A stretch of 64,000 bases of DNA from Prevotella sp. HJM029 (GTDB taxonomy: Bacteria > Bacteroidota > Bacteroidia > Bacteroidales > Bacteroidaceae), in assembly GCF_000599605.1 (NCBI RefSeq), contig NZ_KK082668.1, positions 86,210 to 150,209 of the forward strand, written 5' to 3'. The translations under genes and the position numbers were made by a program. The notes under the pieces were generated by a model. That model was not told the DNA's origin, searched no databases, and worked only from the letters and a program-made list of their open reading frames with translations. This document shows, piece by piece, positions 54,155-62,458 of this stretch (the stretch's first letter is position 1; each line of letters opens with the position of its first letter).

Positions 54155-56481
54155 GTTTTGCGACGTCTGCCTTTAGGTTCGGGTGCATGTTTGACAATAT
54201 CCATACATTGTTCATAGGATAATTCGCCAGCTTGCTCATGCAAGTTCTTGGGTAAGCGATAGTTCTTGCCGTCATAAGCGATGTAGGGACCATAACGACC
54301 ATTGAGCACTTCGAGCTTTGTGTCTTCGTCAAAGCTTTTTAGATGGCGCTGTTTCTCTTGCTCACGCTTAGCAGAAATCAACTCGATAGCACGCTCAAGC
54401 CCAATTGTCATAGGGTCTTCTGATTTTGGTAACGACACATATTTCTTGTCATGCATGATGTAAGGACCAAATCTTCCAGCGCCGATTACTACATCACTAT
54501 CTTCAAAAGAGCCAATGGTGCGTGGTAGTTTAAAAAGCTCTAAAGCCTCTTCTAACGATAAATTCTCCATACTTTTTTGGGCAGGGAGCTGTGCAAAATG
54601 TGGTTTCTCTTCATCATCTGCAGTGCCAATCTGTACCACAGGACCGAATCTTCCTATCTTTACAAAGACGGGTTTGCCTGTTTTTGGGTCGTTCCCTAAG
54701 AGACGTTCGCCAGCTTTATGCTCTGAACGGGCATTCATTACCTTATCGACAATAGGCTCAAAATGCTTGTCAAAGTCTTTCATCATCATGTTCCAGCCTT
54801 CTTTTCCCTCGGCGATTTGGTCGAATTGTTGCTCCACCCGTGCCGTGAAGTTGTAGTCCATAATGTCGGGGAAATTCTCCATGAGGAAGTCATTTACCAC
54901 AATACCGATATCTGTAGGTAGGAGTTTACCTTTCTCGTTGCCAGTTATTTCGGTGCGCTCACTGTGTGAAATCTCCTCATTTTGTAGGATGTCCACTGCA
55001 TATTTGCGTTCTTCTCCTTTCTTATCGCCCTTTTGTACGTATTGTCTTTGTTGGATAGTAGAGATGGTTGGTGCATAGGTTGATGGACGTCCAATGCCCA
55101 ATTCCTCTAACTTGTGTACCAAACTGGCCTCTGTATAACGGGTAGGTCCCATACTAAAACGCTCTGTAGAAGTGATTTCTTGTCGAGAAAGGGTGGTTCC
55201 GACGGGTAGAATGGGGAGCTGATGCACACTTTCTTCATTGCGATTCTCCTCGTCATCGGTCGATTCACGATACACTTTCAAGAAACCATCAAAAGTAATG
55301 ACTTCACCTGTTGCAACAAATTGGGCATCAACCCCATCAATATGAATATTAACAGTGGTCTTATCTATTTGTGCATCAGCCATCTGTGAGGCGATAGTTC
55401 GTTTCCAAATTAATTCGTAAAGTCGTTTCTCTTGAGCTGTCCCTTCAATCTCTTGTGCACTCATATAAGTAGGACGAATGGCCTCGTGTGCCTCTTGTGC
55501 TCCCTTGGAATGGGTGTGATAGTTACGCGTTTTGCAGTATTTCTCGCCCCAAAGTTTTGTGATTTCTTCCTTACTTGTGCCTAAAGCCAACTGAGAAAGG
55601 TTGACAGAGTCGGTACGCATATAAGTGATTTGACCATTTTCATACAAGTGTTGTGCTATCATCATGGTCTGACTCACTGTAAATCCTAATTTCCTTGCCG
55701 CTTCTTGTTGTAGCGTTGAGGTAGTAAAAGGTGGAGCGGGGGTGCGCTTTAATGGTTTTTTTGTCACCTCAGCAACGGTGAATTGAGCCTCTTTACATTG
55801 GTTTAAGAAGGCCAAAGCCTCTTCGTGTGTGGCAAAACGGCGATCGAGTTCAGCCTTAATTTCATTTTTGTTGTTCTGTGCCTTGTCGATGCTAAATGTG
55901 GCCGTTACGCGATAATAGGGCTCTGAAGTAAAAGCTTGTATCTCGCGTTCGCGTTCAACAATGAGCCGAACAGCTACGCTTTGGACACGCCCAGCACTAA
56001 GGGCTGGCTTAACTTTTCGCCATAGAACAGGTGAAAGTTTAAAGCCTACTAAGCGGTCGAGTACACGCCGTGCTTGCTGAGCATTAACCAAATTCATATC
56101 CAAATGGCGCGGATGTTGAATCGCATCTAAGATGGCTGATTTCGTAATTTCGTGGAAAACAATGCGGTTAGTCTTTTTCTCGTCCAAGCCAAGAACTTCA
56201 CAAAGGTGCCAAGAAATGGCCTCTCCCTCGCGGTCTTCATCGGAGGCCAACCAGATCTTCTTTGCTTTTTTAGCATTAGACTTTAGCTCGTTGACCAGTT
56301 TCTTCTTCTCGTCGGGAATCTCATAAGTGGGTTCTAAGGTGGCTGAGTCAATGCTAATCTCTTTCTTTTTGAGGTCTCTTATGTGTCCATAAGACGACAT
56401 TACCTTGTAATCTTTACCCAAAAATTTCTCTATTGTTTTTGCTTTCGCTGGACTTTCTACAATGACTAAGTTCTCTTGCAT
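54151..56481 (-). CDS. topA: DNA topoisomerase I
   Basis: Relaxes negative supercoils by transient single-strand cleavage. It is 776 residues. The TOPRIM domain begins LVIVESPAKAKTIEKFLG, the catalytic tyrosine is in ITYMRTDSVNLS, and the C-terminus holds several topoisomerase C-terminal repeats of the form (GRFGP, with KIGRFGPVVQIG, GRFGPYIMHDKKYVSLPK and GRYGPYIAYDGKNYRLPK) in place of zinc ribbons. First gene of topA-aroK-speA. Confidence 0.96.
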   Translation of the reverse strand: MQENLVIVESPAKAKTIEKFLGKDYKVMSSYGHIRDLKKKEISIDSATLEPTYEIPDEKKKLVNELKSNAKKAKKIWLASDEDREGEAISWHLCEVLGLDEKKTNRIVFHEITKSAILDAIQHPRHLDMNLVNAQQARRVLDRLVGFKLSPVLWRKVKPALSAGRVQSVAVRLIVEREREIQAFTSEPYYRVTATFSIDKAQNNKNEIKAELDRRFATHEEALAFLNQCKEAQFTVAEVTKKPLKRTPAPPFTTSTLQQEAARKLGFTVSQTMMIAQHLYENGQITYMRTDSVNLSQLALGTSKEEITKLWGEKYCKTRNYHTHSKGAQEAHEAIRPTYMSAQEIEGTAQEKRLYELIWKRTIASQMADAQIDKTTVNIHIDGVDAQFVATGEVITFDGFLKVYRESTDDEENRNEESVHQLPILPVGTTLSRQEITSTERFSMGPTRYTEASLVHKLEELGIGRPSTYAPTISTIQQRQYVQKGDKKGEERKYAVDILQNEEISHSERTEITGNEKGKLLPTDIGIVVNDFLMENFPDIMDYNFTARVEQQFDQIAEGKEGWNMMMKDFDKHFEPIVDKVMNARSEHKAGERLLGNDPKTGKPVFVKIGRFGPVVQIGTADDEEKPHFAQLPAQKSMENLSLEEALELFKLPRTIGSFEDSDVVIGAGRFGPYIMHDKKYVSLPKSEDPMTIGLERAIELISAKREQEKQRHLKSFDEDTKLEVLNGRYGPYIAYDGKNYRLPKNLHEQAGELSYEQCMDIVKHAPEPKGRRRKT

Positions 56482-56512
56482 GTTGCTTTCCTCTTCTTGT
56501 TATCTAAGGCCG

Positions 56513-56520
56513 CAAAAGTA
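56513..56520 (-). promoter_or_regulatory. topA -7 box
   Basis: TACTTTTG on the minus strand, about 31 bases before the topA start. No TTG at the usual distance. Confidence 0.55.
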
Positions 56521-56678
56521 ATGAAAACTTTTTCTCTCACCTTATTATAAAGAAATATTTTCTACTTTTTTAAGATATAGGGTTAAAAGGCTACTTGTTG
56601 TGGTCAAAAGAGGTTTAGAAAATATGTGAATAAAAGTGTTTTATATATATTTTATTTCTGTTTTTAAAAAGAGGATAT

Positions 56679-56722
56679 TACTTTTGCGGCTTCGCATTCA
56701 GTCTATTATTAGGCTACATTTG
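56679..56722 (+). promoter_or_regulatory. Two -7 boxes upstream of the DUF417 gene
   Basis: TACTTTTG at 56679-56686 and TACATTTG at 56715-56722, 43 and 79 bases before the ATG. Neither has a well-spaced TTG, so the promoter may need an activator or only one box is used. Confidence 0.5.
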
Positions 56723-56764
56723 TGAATTAAATATAGTTATTATAAAATTTAAAAAGAAAGGATT

Positions 56765-57355
56765 ATGGAAACAATTTCATCACGTTTACAATCGTGTTTG
56801 CAGTTAATCGTGTCTACCAATCAATGGGGTGTACATGCGATTCGAATTGCTATTTTTATTATTTTTATATGGATAGGCGGTTTAAAGTTCTGGAATTATG
56901 AAGCAGAAGGTATCGTTCCCTTTGTGGCTAATAGTCCGTTTATGAACTTCTTTTATGAGAAAAAGGCACCAGAATATAAGGATTATAAGTTGAAGGAAGG
57001 GGAGTTTGATGCTAAAAAGAAGGCATGGCACACTGAAAACAACACCTATACGTTCTCACATGGTTTAGGCTTACTCATCATGTCGTTTGGCATTTTGACG
57101 CTCTTGGGCATTTGGTTCCCACGTGTTGGTATCGTGGGAGCTACTTTTGTCATTCTTATGACCATAGGAACGCTCTCCTTCTTAATCACAACTCCAGAGT
57201 GTTGGGTGCCCGATTTAGGGAGTGGTGAACATGGTTTCCCATTGCTATCTGGCGCAGGGCGTTTAGTGATTAAGGACACTGCTATTCTTGCAGGAGCCTG
57301 GGTTGTGTTGGTTGATTGCGCAAGACGGATCTTGAAAAAGCTGCAAAAGGCTTGA
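56765..57355 (+). CDS. DUF417/YkgB (RclC-like) inner-membrane protein
   Basis: A 196-residue protein with about four membrane helices. FIWIGGLKFWNYEAEGIVPF and the C-terminal TTPECWVP, GFPLLSGAGRLVIKDTAIL blocks are the conserved regions of DUF417, the family that includes E. coli RclC (YkgB) of the reactive-chlorine response. A charged loop (YEKKAPEYKDYKLKEGEFDA) extends between helices 1 and 2. A role in oxidant resistance is inferred only from the family. Confidence 0.87.
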   Translation: METISSRLQSCLQLIVSTNQWGVHAIRIAIFIIFIWIGGLKFWNYEAEGIVPFVANSPFMNFFYEKKAPEYKDYKLKEGEFDAKKKAWHTENNTYTFSHGLGLLIMSFGILTLLGIWFPRVGIVGATFVILMTIGTLSFLITTPECWVPDLGSGEHGFPLLSGAGRLVIKDTAILAGAWVVLVDCARRILKKLQKA

Positions 57356-57388
57356 TTCATCGTCGGAATAACCCTAAAAGACATCATA

Positions 57389-57425
57389 AAAGGAGCGAAA
57401 AGGCAATATGCCTCTTCGCTCCTTT
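57389..57425. terminator. Bidirectional terminator
   Basis: AAAGGAGCGAA at 57389-57399 pairs with TTCGCTCCTTT at 57415-57425; the inner GGC/GCC extends the stem. It serves the convergent DUF417 and esterase genes. Confidence 0.85.
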
Positions 57426-57448
57426 CATGCTATAATGATGCGAACAAT

Positions 57449-58888
57449 CTACTCCCAATTGTCGGTTCTGAAGGGGAATAGTGGTAGGAAAGCACTATTT
57501 TTTACGTTGCCATAGCCCCAATTTTTGAAAGCATAACGCACTGCAACGGGTGCTTTTACTTCATCAGAGATAACCAGGATGGTTTCTTTCCCTTTCTTTC
57601 TTGCACTCATGGCCACGGCTTTATGAAACACTTTGTCTGCCCCTGCGACTTCAAATCCTTGAAAATCAGTCATGCTGCTGAGCCCCGTATAGACGTTATT
57701 GAGTCGAATAAAACAAGAATCTCCTTTGATTTCCATATCACGGAAGGATGGACTCTCGCACCAAAGATTTTCTCTTCCATAGGTTTTATGCAAGGCTTGT
57801 AGGGCTAATCGCTCACCAATTTCCTGTTTTTGGGCAGGGTGAATCTGTTTCTTTTCATAAGGATACACTAAGTCATCCGTGCAAACCAAGCCGCTATGGG
57901 GAATAAGTTGTTGTGCATTAAACTGCTGTTCACGCAACCTTGCACCAGCTGTCCCTTCCTCATTGTTGTACCAAAAGGGTGTGATTTGTACATAATAGAA
58001 GGGAAGTTCGGGTTGCTGAAAGCCATCTCGCCACTGTTTTGCTAAGGCTGCGAGCCGTGTTGCATATTGATTTTCGGGGTCACCCACGTTAGAACAGCCT
58101 TGGTAATACAGGATTCCTTTTACACAATAATTGAGAATAGGCGAGAAAGTACCATTCCCCCAGAGCATAGGATAGTAGAATTCTACCCTAAACTTTTGGG
58201 CGAAAGTGCTTGAATCTAAAGGTTCTTGTGTGTTCTTTTCTAAGTATTCGCGATTTAACCAGCTCTCAACACGCGAGCCTCCTTTGTTGGATAGGATGAG
58301 CCCTACAGGGACATGGAGCGCTTTTTGCAAGGGCTTTGCAAAGAAATAGCCCACGGCAGATACGTCGGGTAGGGTAGCTTGGTTTACAACTTTCCACTGA
58401 CAAGGTGCATCATTCAAAGGTGTTGTGCTCATGATGCTGGGGATTTTTACAAAGCGAATGCCGCTCGTGGTGTCTGCTGCCATCATCTCTTGCATAAAGT
58501 TCTTCGTGGGACAGCGATCAAATCCGTGCATAGGCATCTCCATATTGCTTTGTCCTGCACACACCCACACTTCGCCGATAGCCACATTCTTAATCGTAAC
58601 TTCTTCGCCATCACTGATTGAAAGCGTATAAGTCTTGTAGCTTCCACGAGGCGTTTCAATCTTTACTTCCCATTCTCCTTGCATGTTGGTGCGTGTAGTA
58701 TAACGCTTTTGGTTCCATGAGGACACTACAATAACTTGTTTTCCAGGCTTATCCCATCCCCATATGCGCACTTTTTGCTGTTGTTGTAACAGCATATTAT
58801 TACTGATGAGGTGTGGCAGTTTCACCTTTGCCCACATCGAAGTCGACACCATGCCTAATAAAAGGCATATCAAATAGCGTTTCATCAT
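57449..58888 (-). CDS. Sialate O-acetylesterase
   Basis: A 479-residue exported SGNH hydrolase that removes O-acetyl groups from sialic acids. Signal peptide (KRYLICLLLGMVSTSMWA), an N-terminal beta domain (SNNMLLQQQQKVRIWGWDKP), the serine block AGQSNMEMP (about residue 110) and the IHPAQK histidine block near the C-terminus. The start is one of two adjacent ATGs (58888 or 58885). It fits host mucin or glycoprotein foraging, but no sialidase is in the window. Confidence 0.92.
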   Translation of the reverse strand: MMKRYLICLLLGMVSTSMWAKVKLPHLISNNMLLQQQQKVRIWGWDKPGKQVIVVSSWNQKRYTTRTNMQGEWEVKIETPRGSYKTYTLSISDGEEVTIKNVAIGEVWVCAGQSNMEMPMHGFDRCPTKNFMQEMMAADTTSGIRFVKIPSIMSTTPLNDAPCQWKVVNQATLPDVSAVGYFFAKPLQKALHVPVGLILSNKGGSRVESWLNREYLEKNTQEPLDSSTFAQKFRVEFYYPMLWGNGTFSPILNYCVKGILYYQGCSNVGDPENQYATRLAALAKQWRDGFQQPELPFYYVQITPFWYNNEEGTAGARLREQQFNAQQLIPHSGLVCTDDLVYPYEKKQIHPAQKQEIGERLALQALHKTYGRENLWCESPSFRDMEIKGDSCFIRLNNVYTGLSSMTDFQGFEVAGADKVFHKAVAMSARKKGKETILVISDEVKAPVAVRYAFKNWGYGNVKNSAFLPLFPFRTDNWE

Positions 58889-59175
58889 ATCGTTTATTGT
58901 TTTAGTTTGTCGTTGCAATATTACTCTTTTTTAGTGAAGATTGCAATAAAAAAGAATGAGAAAAGGCTGTTTAAAATAAAAAAACAGGGAGAAAACTACA
59001 AAAAATATCTTTTCAAGATGTATCTCTAATTGCTGATAGGGATATTTTACTATCCAAATATGCAATCCATATCATAATCTTAAGTTGCAATAGCTCGGCT
59101 AAAGATAGATTATTCCACTTCTATTTTGAAAGAACATTGTAATTCTTTTCAAAATATGCTGAATAAGGAAAAGAG

Positions 59176-59249
59176 TGGACCAGATAGGGCTTGAACCTAT
59201 GACCTCCAGATTATGAGTCTGTTGCTCTAACCAACTGAGCTACAAGTCC
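59176..59249 (-). tRNA. tRNA-Met (anticodon CAU)
   Basis: Minus-strand cloverleaf of 74 bases: GGACTTG acceptor arm, GCTC/GAGC D-stem, anticodon loop CTCATAA, ATAGG/CCTAT T-stem with TTCAAGC loop, discriminator A; CCA is not encoded. Two positions do not pair (6-67, T-T; 27-43, A-G). CAU could also belong to an isoleucine tRNA modified at C34; the sequence alone does not fully separate the two. It is preceded by its own promoter. Confidence 0.9.
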
Positions 59250-59276
59250 AATGAGAGAACTAATATGTTCGGGATG

Positions 59277-59306
59277 CAAAGGTAGATAATTTTGTGAGAA
59301 ATACAA
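59277..59306 (-). promoter_or_regulatory. tRNA-Met promoter
   Basis: On the minus strand: TTG (59306-59304), a 19-base spacer, TACCTTTG (59284-59277). It would start about 22 bases before the mature tRNA. Confidence 0.75.
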
Positions 59307-59409
59307 AATATTTCGGGGGAGAATTCTGATGTAGGTTGTATTTTACAGCGTGAATTAGCCATGAATTCGGCTCGGCTTTCTACTTTTTAGCACAGAGGAA
59401 TCGTGGTGC

Positions 59410-59676
59410 TCATAGATGAGATGTTGGGACATTCGTCACCCCTTCCGTCTCGGTTGTGAGCGATAAGTGTTGGAATAGGCGATGCTGAGCACTTTTTATC
59501 TTGTCTGCATGAGCATAGGGATTGGGTTGATGCTGCTGATAACTTTGTTCCAACAAAAATACTTGTCGGCGATTTTCTTCAGACAACATCATCCAATGGA
59601 TTAACTGTTCTAAATCAGAGGTGTTGATTTCACCTGTGACGAACCGTGCGATTAATTGATAATCTATGCGTTGCAA
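59410..59676 (-). CDS. Short FecR-like anti-sigma fragment (cytoplasmic domain only)
   Basis: An 88-residue protein. Its N-terminus (YQLIARFVTGEINTSDLEQL, then WMMLSEENRRQVFLLEQSYQQ) matches the sigma-binding domain of Bacteroidetes FecR-type anti-sigma factors, but it stops before any membrane helix or FecR domain. No continuation is seen in other frames before the tRNA gene. It follows an ECF sigma gene by 126 bases. It may be a decayed anti-sigma factor or a soluble one. Confidence 0.6.
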   Translation of the reverse strand: MQRIDYQLIARFVTGEINTSDLEQLIHWMMLSEENRRQVFLLEQSYQQHQPNPYAHADKIKSAQHRLFQHLSLTTETEGVTNVPTSHL

Positions 59677-59802
59677 AACTTGATATATAAGTTGAATATA
59701 AAAAGCTTATGGCTGTTTCTCCCATTTTTTCTGTGGGAGGATGTACTTATATAAACAAGTGTGACGCGAGAATTACTTAATCTTAACTAATAAAAAATGT
59801 TA

Positions 59803-60333
59803 TCATGCGATGGAGGCCGTTCGTAATTTCTTGCGCAACACCCGAAGAGCCTTGTAAAGATGCACCTCAACTGTGCGTGGCGAAATGGCCAATTGCACTG
59901 CAATCTCTTTTTTCTTTTTCTCATGGAGATAGCTCAATTCAAACACTTTCCTACATTTTTCAGGGAGTGATTCAATGGCCAAATGAAGCTGTTTCTGCAT
60001 TTCTTCAGTTGCGGTCAATTCGCCGATGTCTCCATTCTCAGGGTGATAATAAGCTAAACGCAGTTGATCCATCTGTTGCATGGCACGCGCATAGTCGGTT
60101 TCTACCTGGCGATGTTTAATTAAATTGATAGCTTTGGTGTAGACTACTCGATAGAGATAAGCTTTTACATGATTTTGGTCAGTGAACTCTTTCTTACGTG
60201 TCCACAAGTCAGTAAATGCCTCTTGCACAAGATCATCGACCTCGTTTTCACGCACTAAGCGCGCAGCATAGTGTGCAATGTTAGGATATAAATCCCAAAA
60301 AAGTTGTTTAAATTCTTGTTCTTGCAACTTCAT
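59803..60333 (-). CDS. ECF RNA polymerase sigma factor
   Basis: A 176-residue sigma factor of the Bacteroidetes SusC/FecR-associated type. Region 2 (NEVDDLVQEAFTDLWTRKKE, YRVVYTKAINLIKHR) and region 4 (SLPEKCRKVFELSYLHEKKK, AISPRTVEVHLYKALRVLRK) are complete. It usually works with a FecR anti-sigma and an STN-containing SusC; here only a truncated partner follows and no SusC adjoins, so its targets must be elsewhere. Confidence 0.9.
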   Translation of the reverse strand: MKLQEQEFKQLFWDLYPNIAHYAARLVRENEVDDLVQEAFTDLWTRKKEFTDQNHVKAYLYRVVYTKAINLIKHRQVETDYARAMQQMDQLRLAYYHPENGDIGELTATEEMQKQLHLAIESLPEKCRKVFELSYLHEKKKKEIAVQLAISPRTVEVHLYKALRVLRKKLRTASIA

Positions 60334-60439
60334 GTCTGTTAGGTTTTTCGCATCATCTGCTCCCGAAAGATGATAGAAAACACCTCAAAGAAACAGCATA
60401 GGGCAAGCCCTTTGCGATTTGTTTTATGTAGTTACACTG

Positions 60440-60447
60440 CAAATGTA
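60440..60447 (-). promoter_or_regulatory. -7 box of the ECF sigma gene
   Basis: TACATTTG on the minus strand, about 107 bases before the ATG; no TTG at the usual spacing. Confidence 0.5.
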
Positions 60448-60607
60448 CATCTTTTTACAGTGATAACCGAGAAACAAATCGTTAAAATTGATAAAACCCC
60501 ATCCTTCTTTTACCCACGAACGGAGCGCGTCTGCACATTGTAAGTCTATGGATAGCGAAAGCTAATTGGCTGCAAGTGCCTACTATAGGGGCCTCTTTAA
60601 CGTAGCA

Positions 60608-61909
60608 TCAGACCTTTTCTGAGATTTCTTTACCTCCTTTTTCAGGGTAGGTGAAGGGCACAAACCATGTGATGAGCAAGGCAGGAATGGTGCAAATCAA
60701 CACAAAAAAGAAAAAGTGTTTGTAGCCCAATGCATCGCTAAAGAGCCCACTCGCCATGCCCGGAAGCAACACACCGAGGTTCATTAAACCGCTGGCAAAC
60801 GCATAATGTGCCATTTGATGCTTTCCACGAGCCACTTGTTGCATCATGAAAAGCGTTAATCCCACGAAGCCAAATCCATAACCAAAATACTCCAACACAA
60901 TGCCCCCACCAATGAGTAGCAGGCTGTGGGGCTGATAATAAGCCAAAAGGGTGTAGGCCACGAAGGGGATATTAAACACCAAAGCCAAGGAGAACAGACT
61001 TTTTTTCAGACCGCGCCATGCGATGTAATAGCCTGCAAGAATAGAGCCAATGACAAAGGCTGCCGCACCAAAGGTGCCATAACACAATCCAATCTCTTGC
61101 TCACTCAGTCCCAAGCCTTGCATTTCGCGAGGCGCTTTGAGAAACAAAGGCACAATTTTCATCACAAAACCTTCGGCAAAGCGATAGAGGATGATGAAAC
61201 AAATGTAATAAACGATGTGTGGCTTTTTGAAAAATTCCAAGAACACTTTAGCCAATTCGTCCCAGGTCTGCTGTAAAGATAGCTTTTTCTCTTGTGCCTT
61301 TTCGTGGGCTTGCGGCAGCATAAAATAATGATAAATGCCAATCGAAATCATCAAAACAGCGATGATGAGCATCACTAACATCCACGCTTGCGTGACCCCA
61401 AAACGCTGAATGAAGAGACCGGCCAAATAAACCAAGCCTCCGGTGGCTGCAATCTTTGCAATGTTATAGAATGCCCCTTGCCAACCAATCCAGCGCGCTT
61501 GCTCCTCATTTGATAACACCGACATGTAGGTTCCGTCGGCAGCAATGTCGTGGGTTGCGCCACTAAAGGCAATCATGGCAAGCAAAGCAATGGTGATTGC
61601 GAAGAAGGTGGGCAGATGTAATGCGAACGCTATCAATGCAAACAGCACGCCGGTGAGCAGTTGTGTCGTTACCACAAAGAATTTTTTGCTTTTATACATC
61701 TCTAAAAAGGGACTCCACAAGGGTTTGAGTGTCCAGGGGAATATAATTAAAGATGTCCAGAATGCAATCTGTTTGTCGGAAACTCCCATACCTTTATACA
61801 TCAAGGTGCACACCATGTTGAGCACTACAAAGGGCATGCCCATGGCGAAATAGAGTGTGGGGACCCAGCTTGCGGGACTTCGTTTTATTTTCGTGTCGTT
61901 CTTTTTCAT
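60608..61909 (-). CDS. AmpG-like MFS transporter
   Basis: A 433-residue inner-membrane protein with twelve predicted helices. LYFAMGMPFVVLNMVCTLMY, PLWSPFLEMYKSKKFF and HDIAADGTYMSVLSNEEQ match the AmpG/PAT branch of the major facilitator superfamily, whose known members import muropeptides or acetyl-CoA. The substrate here is not settled; neither peptidoglycan recycling enzymes nor a van cluster flank it. No TAnnTTTG box is found upstream. Confidence 0.82.
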   Translation of the reverse strand: MKKNDTKIKRSPASWVPTLYFAMGMPFVVLNMVCTLMYKGMGVSDKQIAFWTSLIIFPWTLKPLWSPFLEMYKSKKFFVVTTQLLTGVLFALIAFALHLPTFFAITIALLAMIAFSGATHDIAADGTYMSVLSNEEQARWIGWQGAFYNIAKIAATGGLVYLAGLFIQRFGVTQAWMLVMLIIAVLMISIGIYHYFMLPQAHEKAQEKKLSLQQTWDELAKVFLEFFKKPHIVYYICFIILYRFAEGFVMKIVPLFLKAPREMQGLGLSEQEIGLCYGTFGAAAFVIGSILAGYYIAWRGLKKSLFSLALVFNIPFVAYTLLAYYQPHSLLLIGGGIVLEYFGYGFGFVGLTLFMMQQVARGKHQMAHYAFASGLMNLGVLLPGMASGLFSDALGYKHFFFFVLICTIPALLITWFVPFTYPEKGGKEISEKV

Positions 61910-62230
61910 TTTTTATTTATCCTTTATGGCACTTTGTTTTACGCCTTCTTTAGTCTTAGAACAACTTCGTAGTAGTTCCTACGCATTGTTGCAATCAACA
62001 TTTAATGTTTATTCACTAAAAAGGTGATATTTGCGGTTTCAAACGGTTTGTAAAGCTATTATTTATATCTTTATCGCCCCCCTGGGGAGTGTTGGTCTAC
62101 CCAATTGTTTGCTAATGGTCTGCAACATGGCTTGAAAGGCCCTGTCATAGTGTTCAAATCGTTTCGTCAATGGGAGTACTTGCTTCTTTGTCGTCCTTAT
62201 TTATCTTGCCACTTGGTTGCTATGAAAAAG
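61910..62230. other. Gap upstream of the MFS gene with two palindromes
   Basis: No gene supported. AACATTTAATGTT at 61997-62009 and CAAACGGTTTG at 62040-62050 are short perfect palindromes about 90 and 130 bases from the MFS start and are candidate operators. No consensus promoter is seen. Confidence 0.4.
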
Positions 62231-62362
62231 TAATAAGGTAGAGATTTCTATGCAAAATGGTGCTATTTGTCCTGTAAAAAGGCCTGTTTTGTAGGGTAAT
62301 CAGCACCATATTGTAGGTCAATTTATCGAACATGATTGTGCCGCCTATGCAGCATTACTTTG
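62231..62362 (+). repeat. 22-bp periodic repeat array, copy E (six units)
   Basis: Units begin at 62231, 62253, 62275, 62297, 62319 and 62341. The first letters are TAAT, CAAA, TAAA, TAAT, CAAT and CCGC; TAATCAGCACCATATTGTAG at 62297 is the clearest copy. It lies between the MFS gene and the TlpA-like terminator. Confidence 0.65.
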
Positions 62363-62384
62363 AGCGATTGGCTGTATGAGTATC

Positions 62385-62416
62385 AAAAAGCGCTGGCAGG
62401 CAGAGCCTGTCAGCGC
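62385..62416 (-). terminator. Terminator of the TlpA-like gene
   Basis: GCGCTGGCAGGC at 62390-62401 pairs with GCCTGTCAGCGC at 62405-62416 (one G-T pair, three-base loop), followed on the minus strand by five T residues. Confidence 0.88.
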
Positions 62417-62458
62417 ATGATATGGTTGTTTCTTTATTGAAAAAGCGTTTGCAAATCC

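Noticed and set aside
60519-60606. Possible sixth 22-bp array (units at 60541 and 60563)
   Set aside because: Only two units begin TAA and the core is not recognisable; too weak to list as a repeat.
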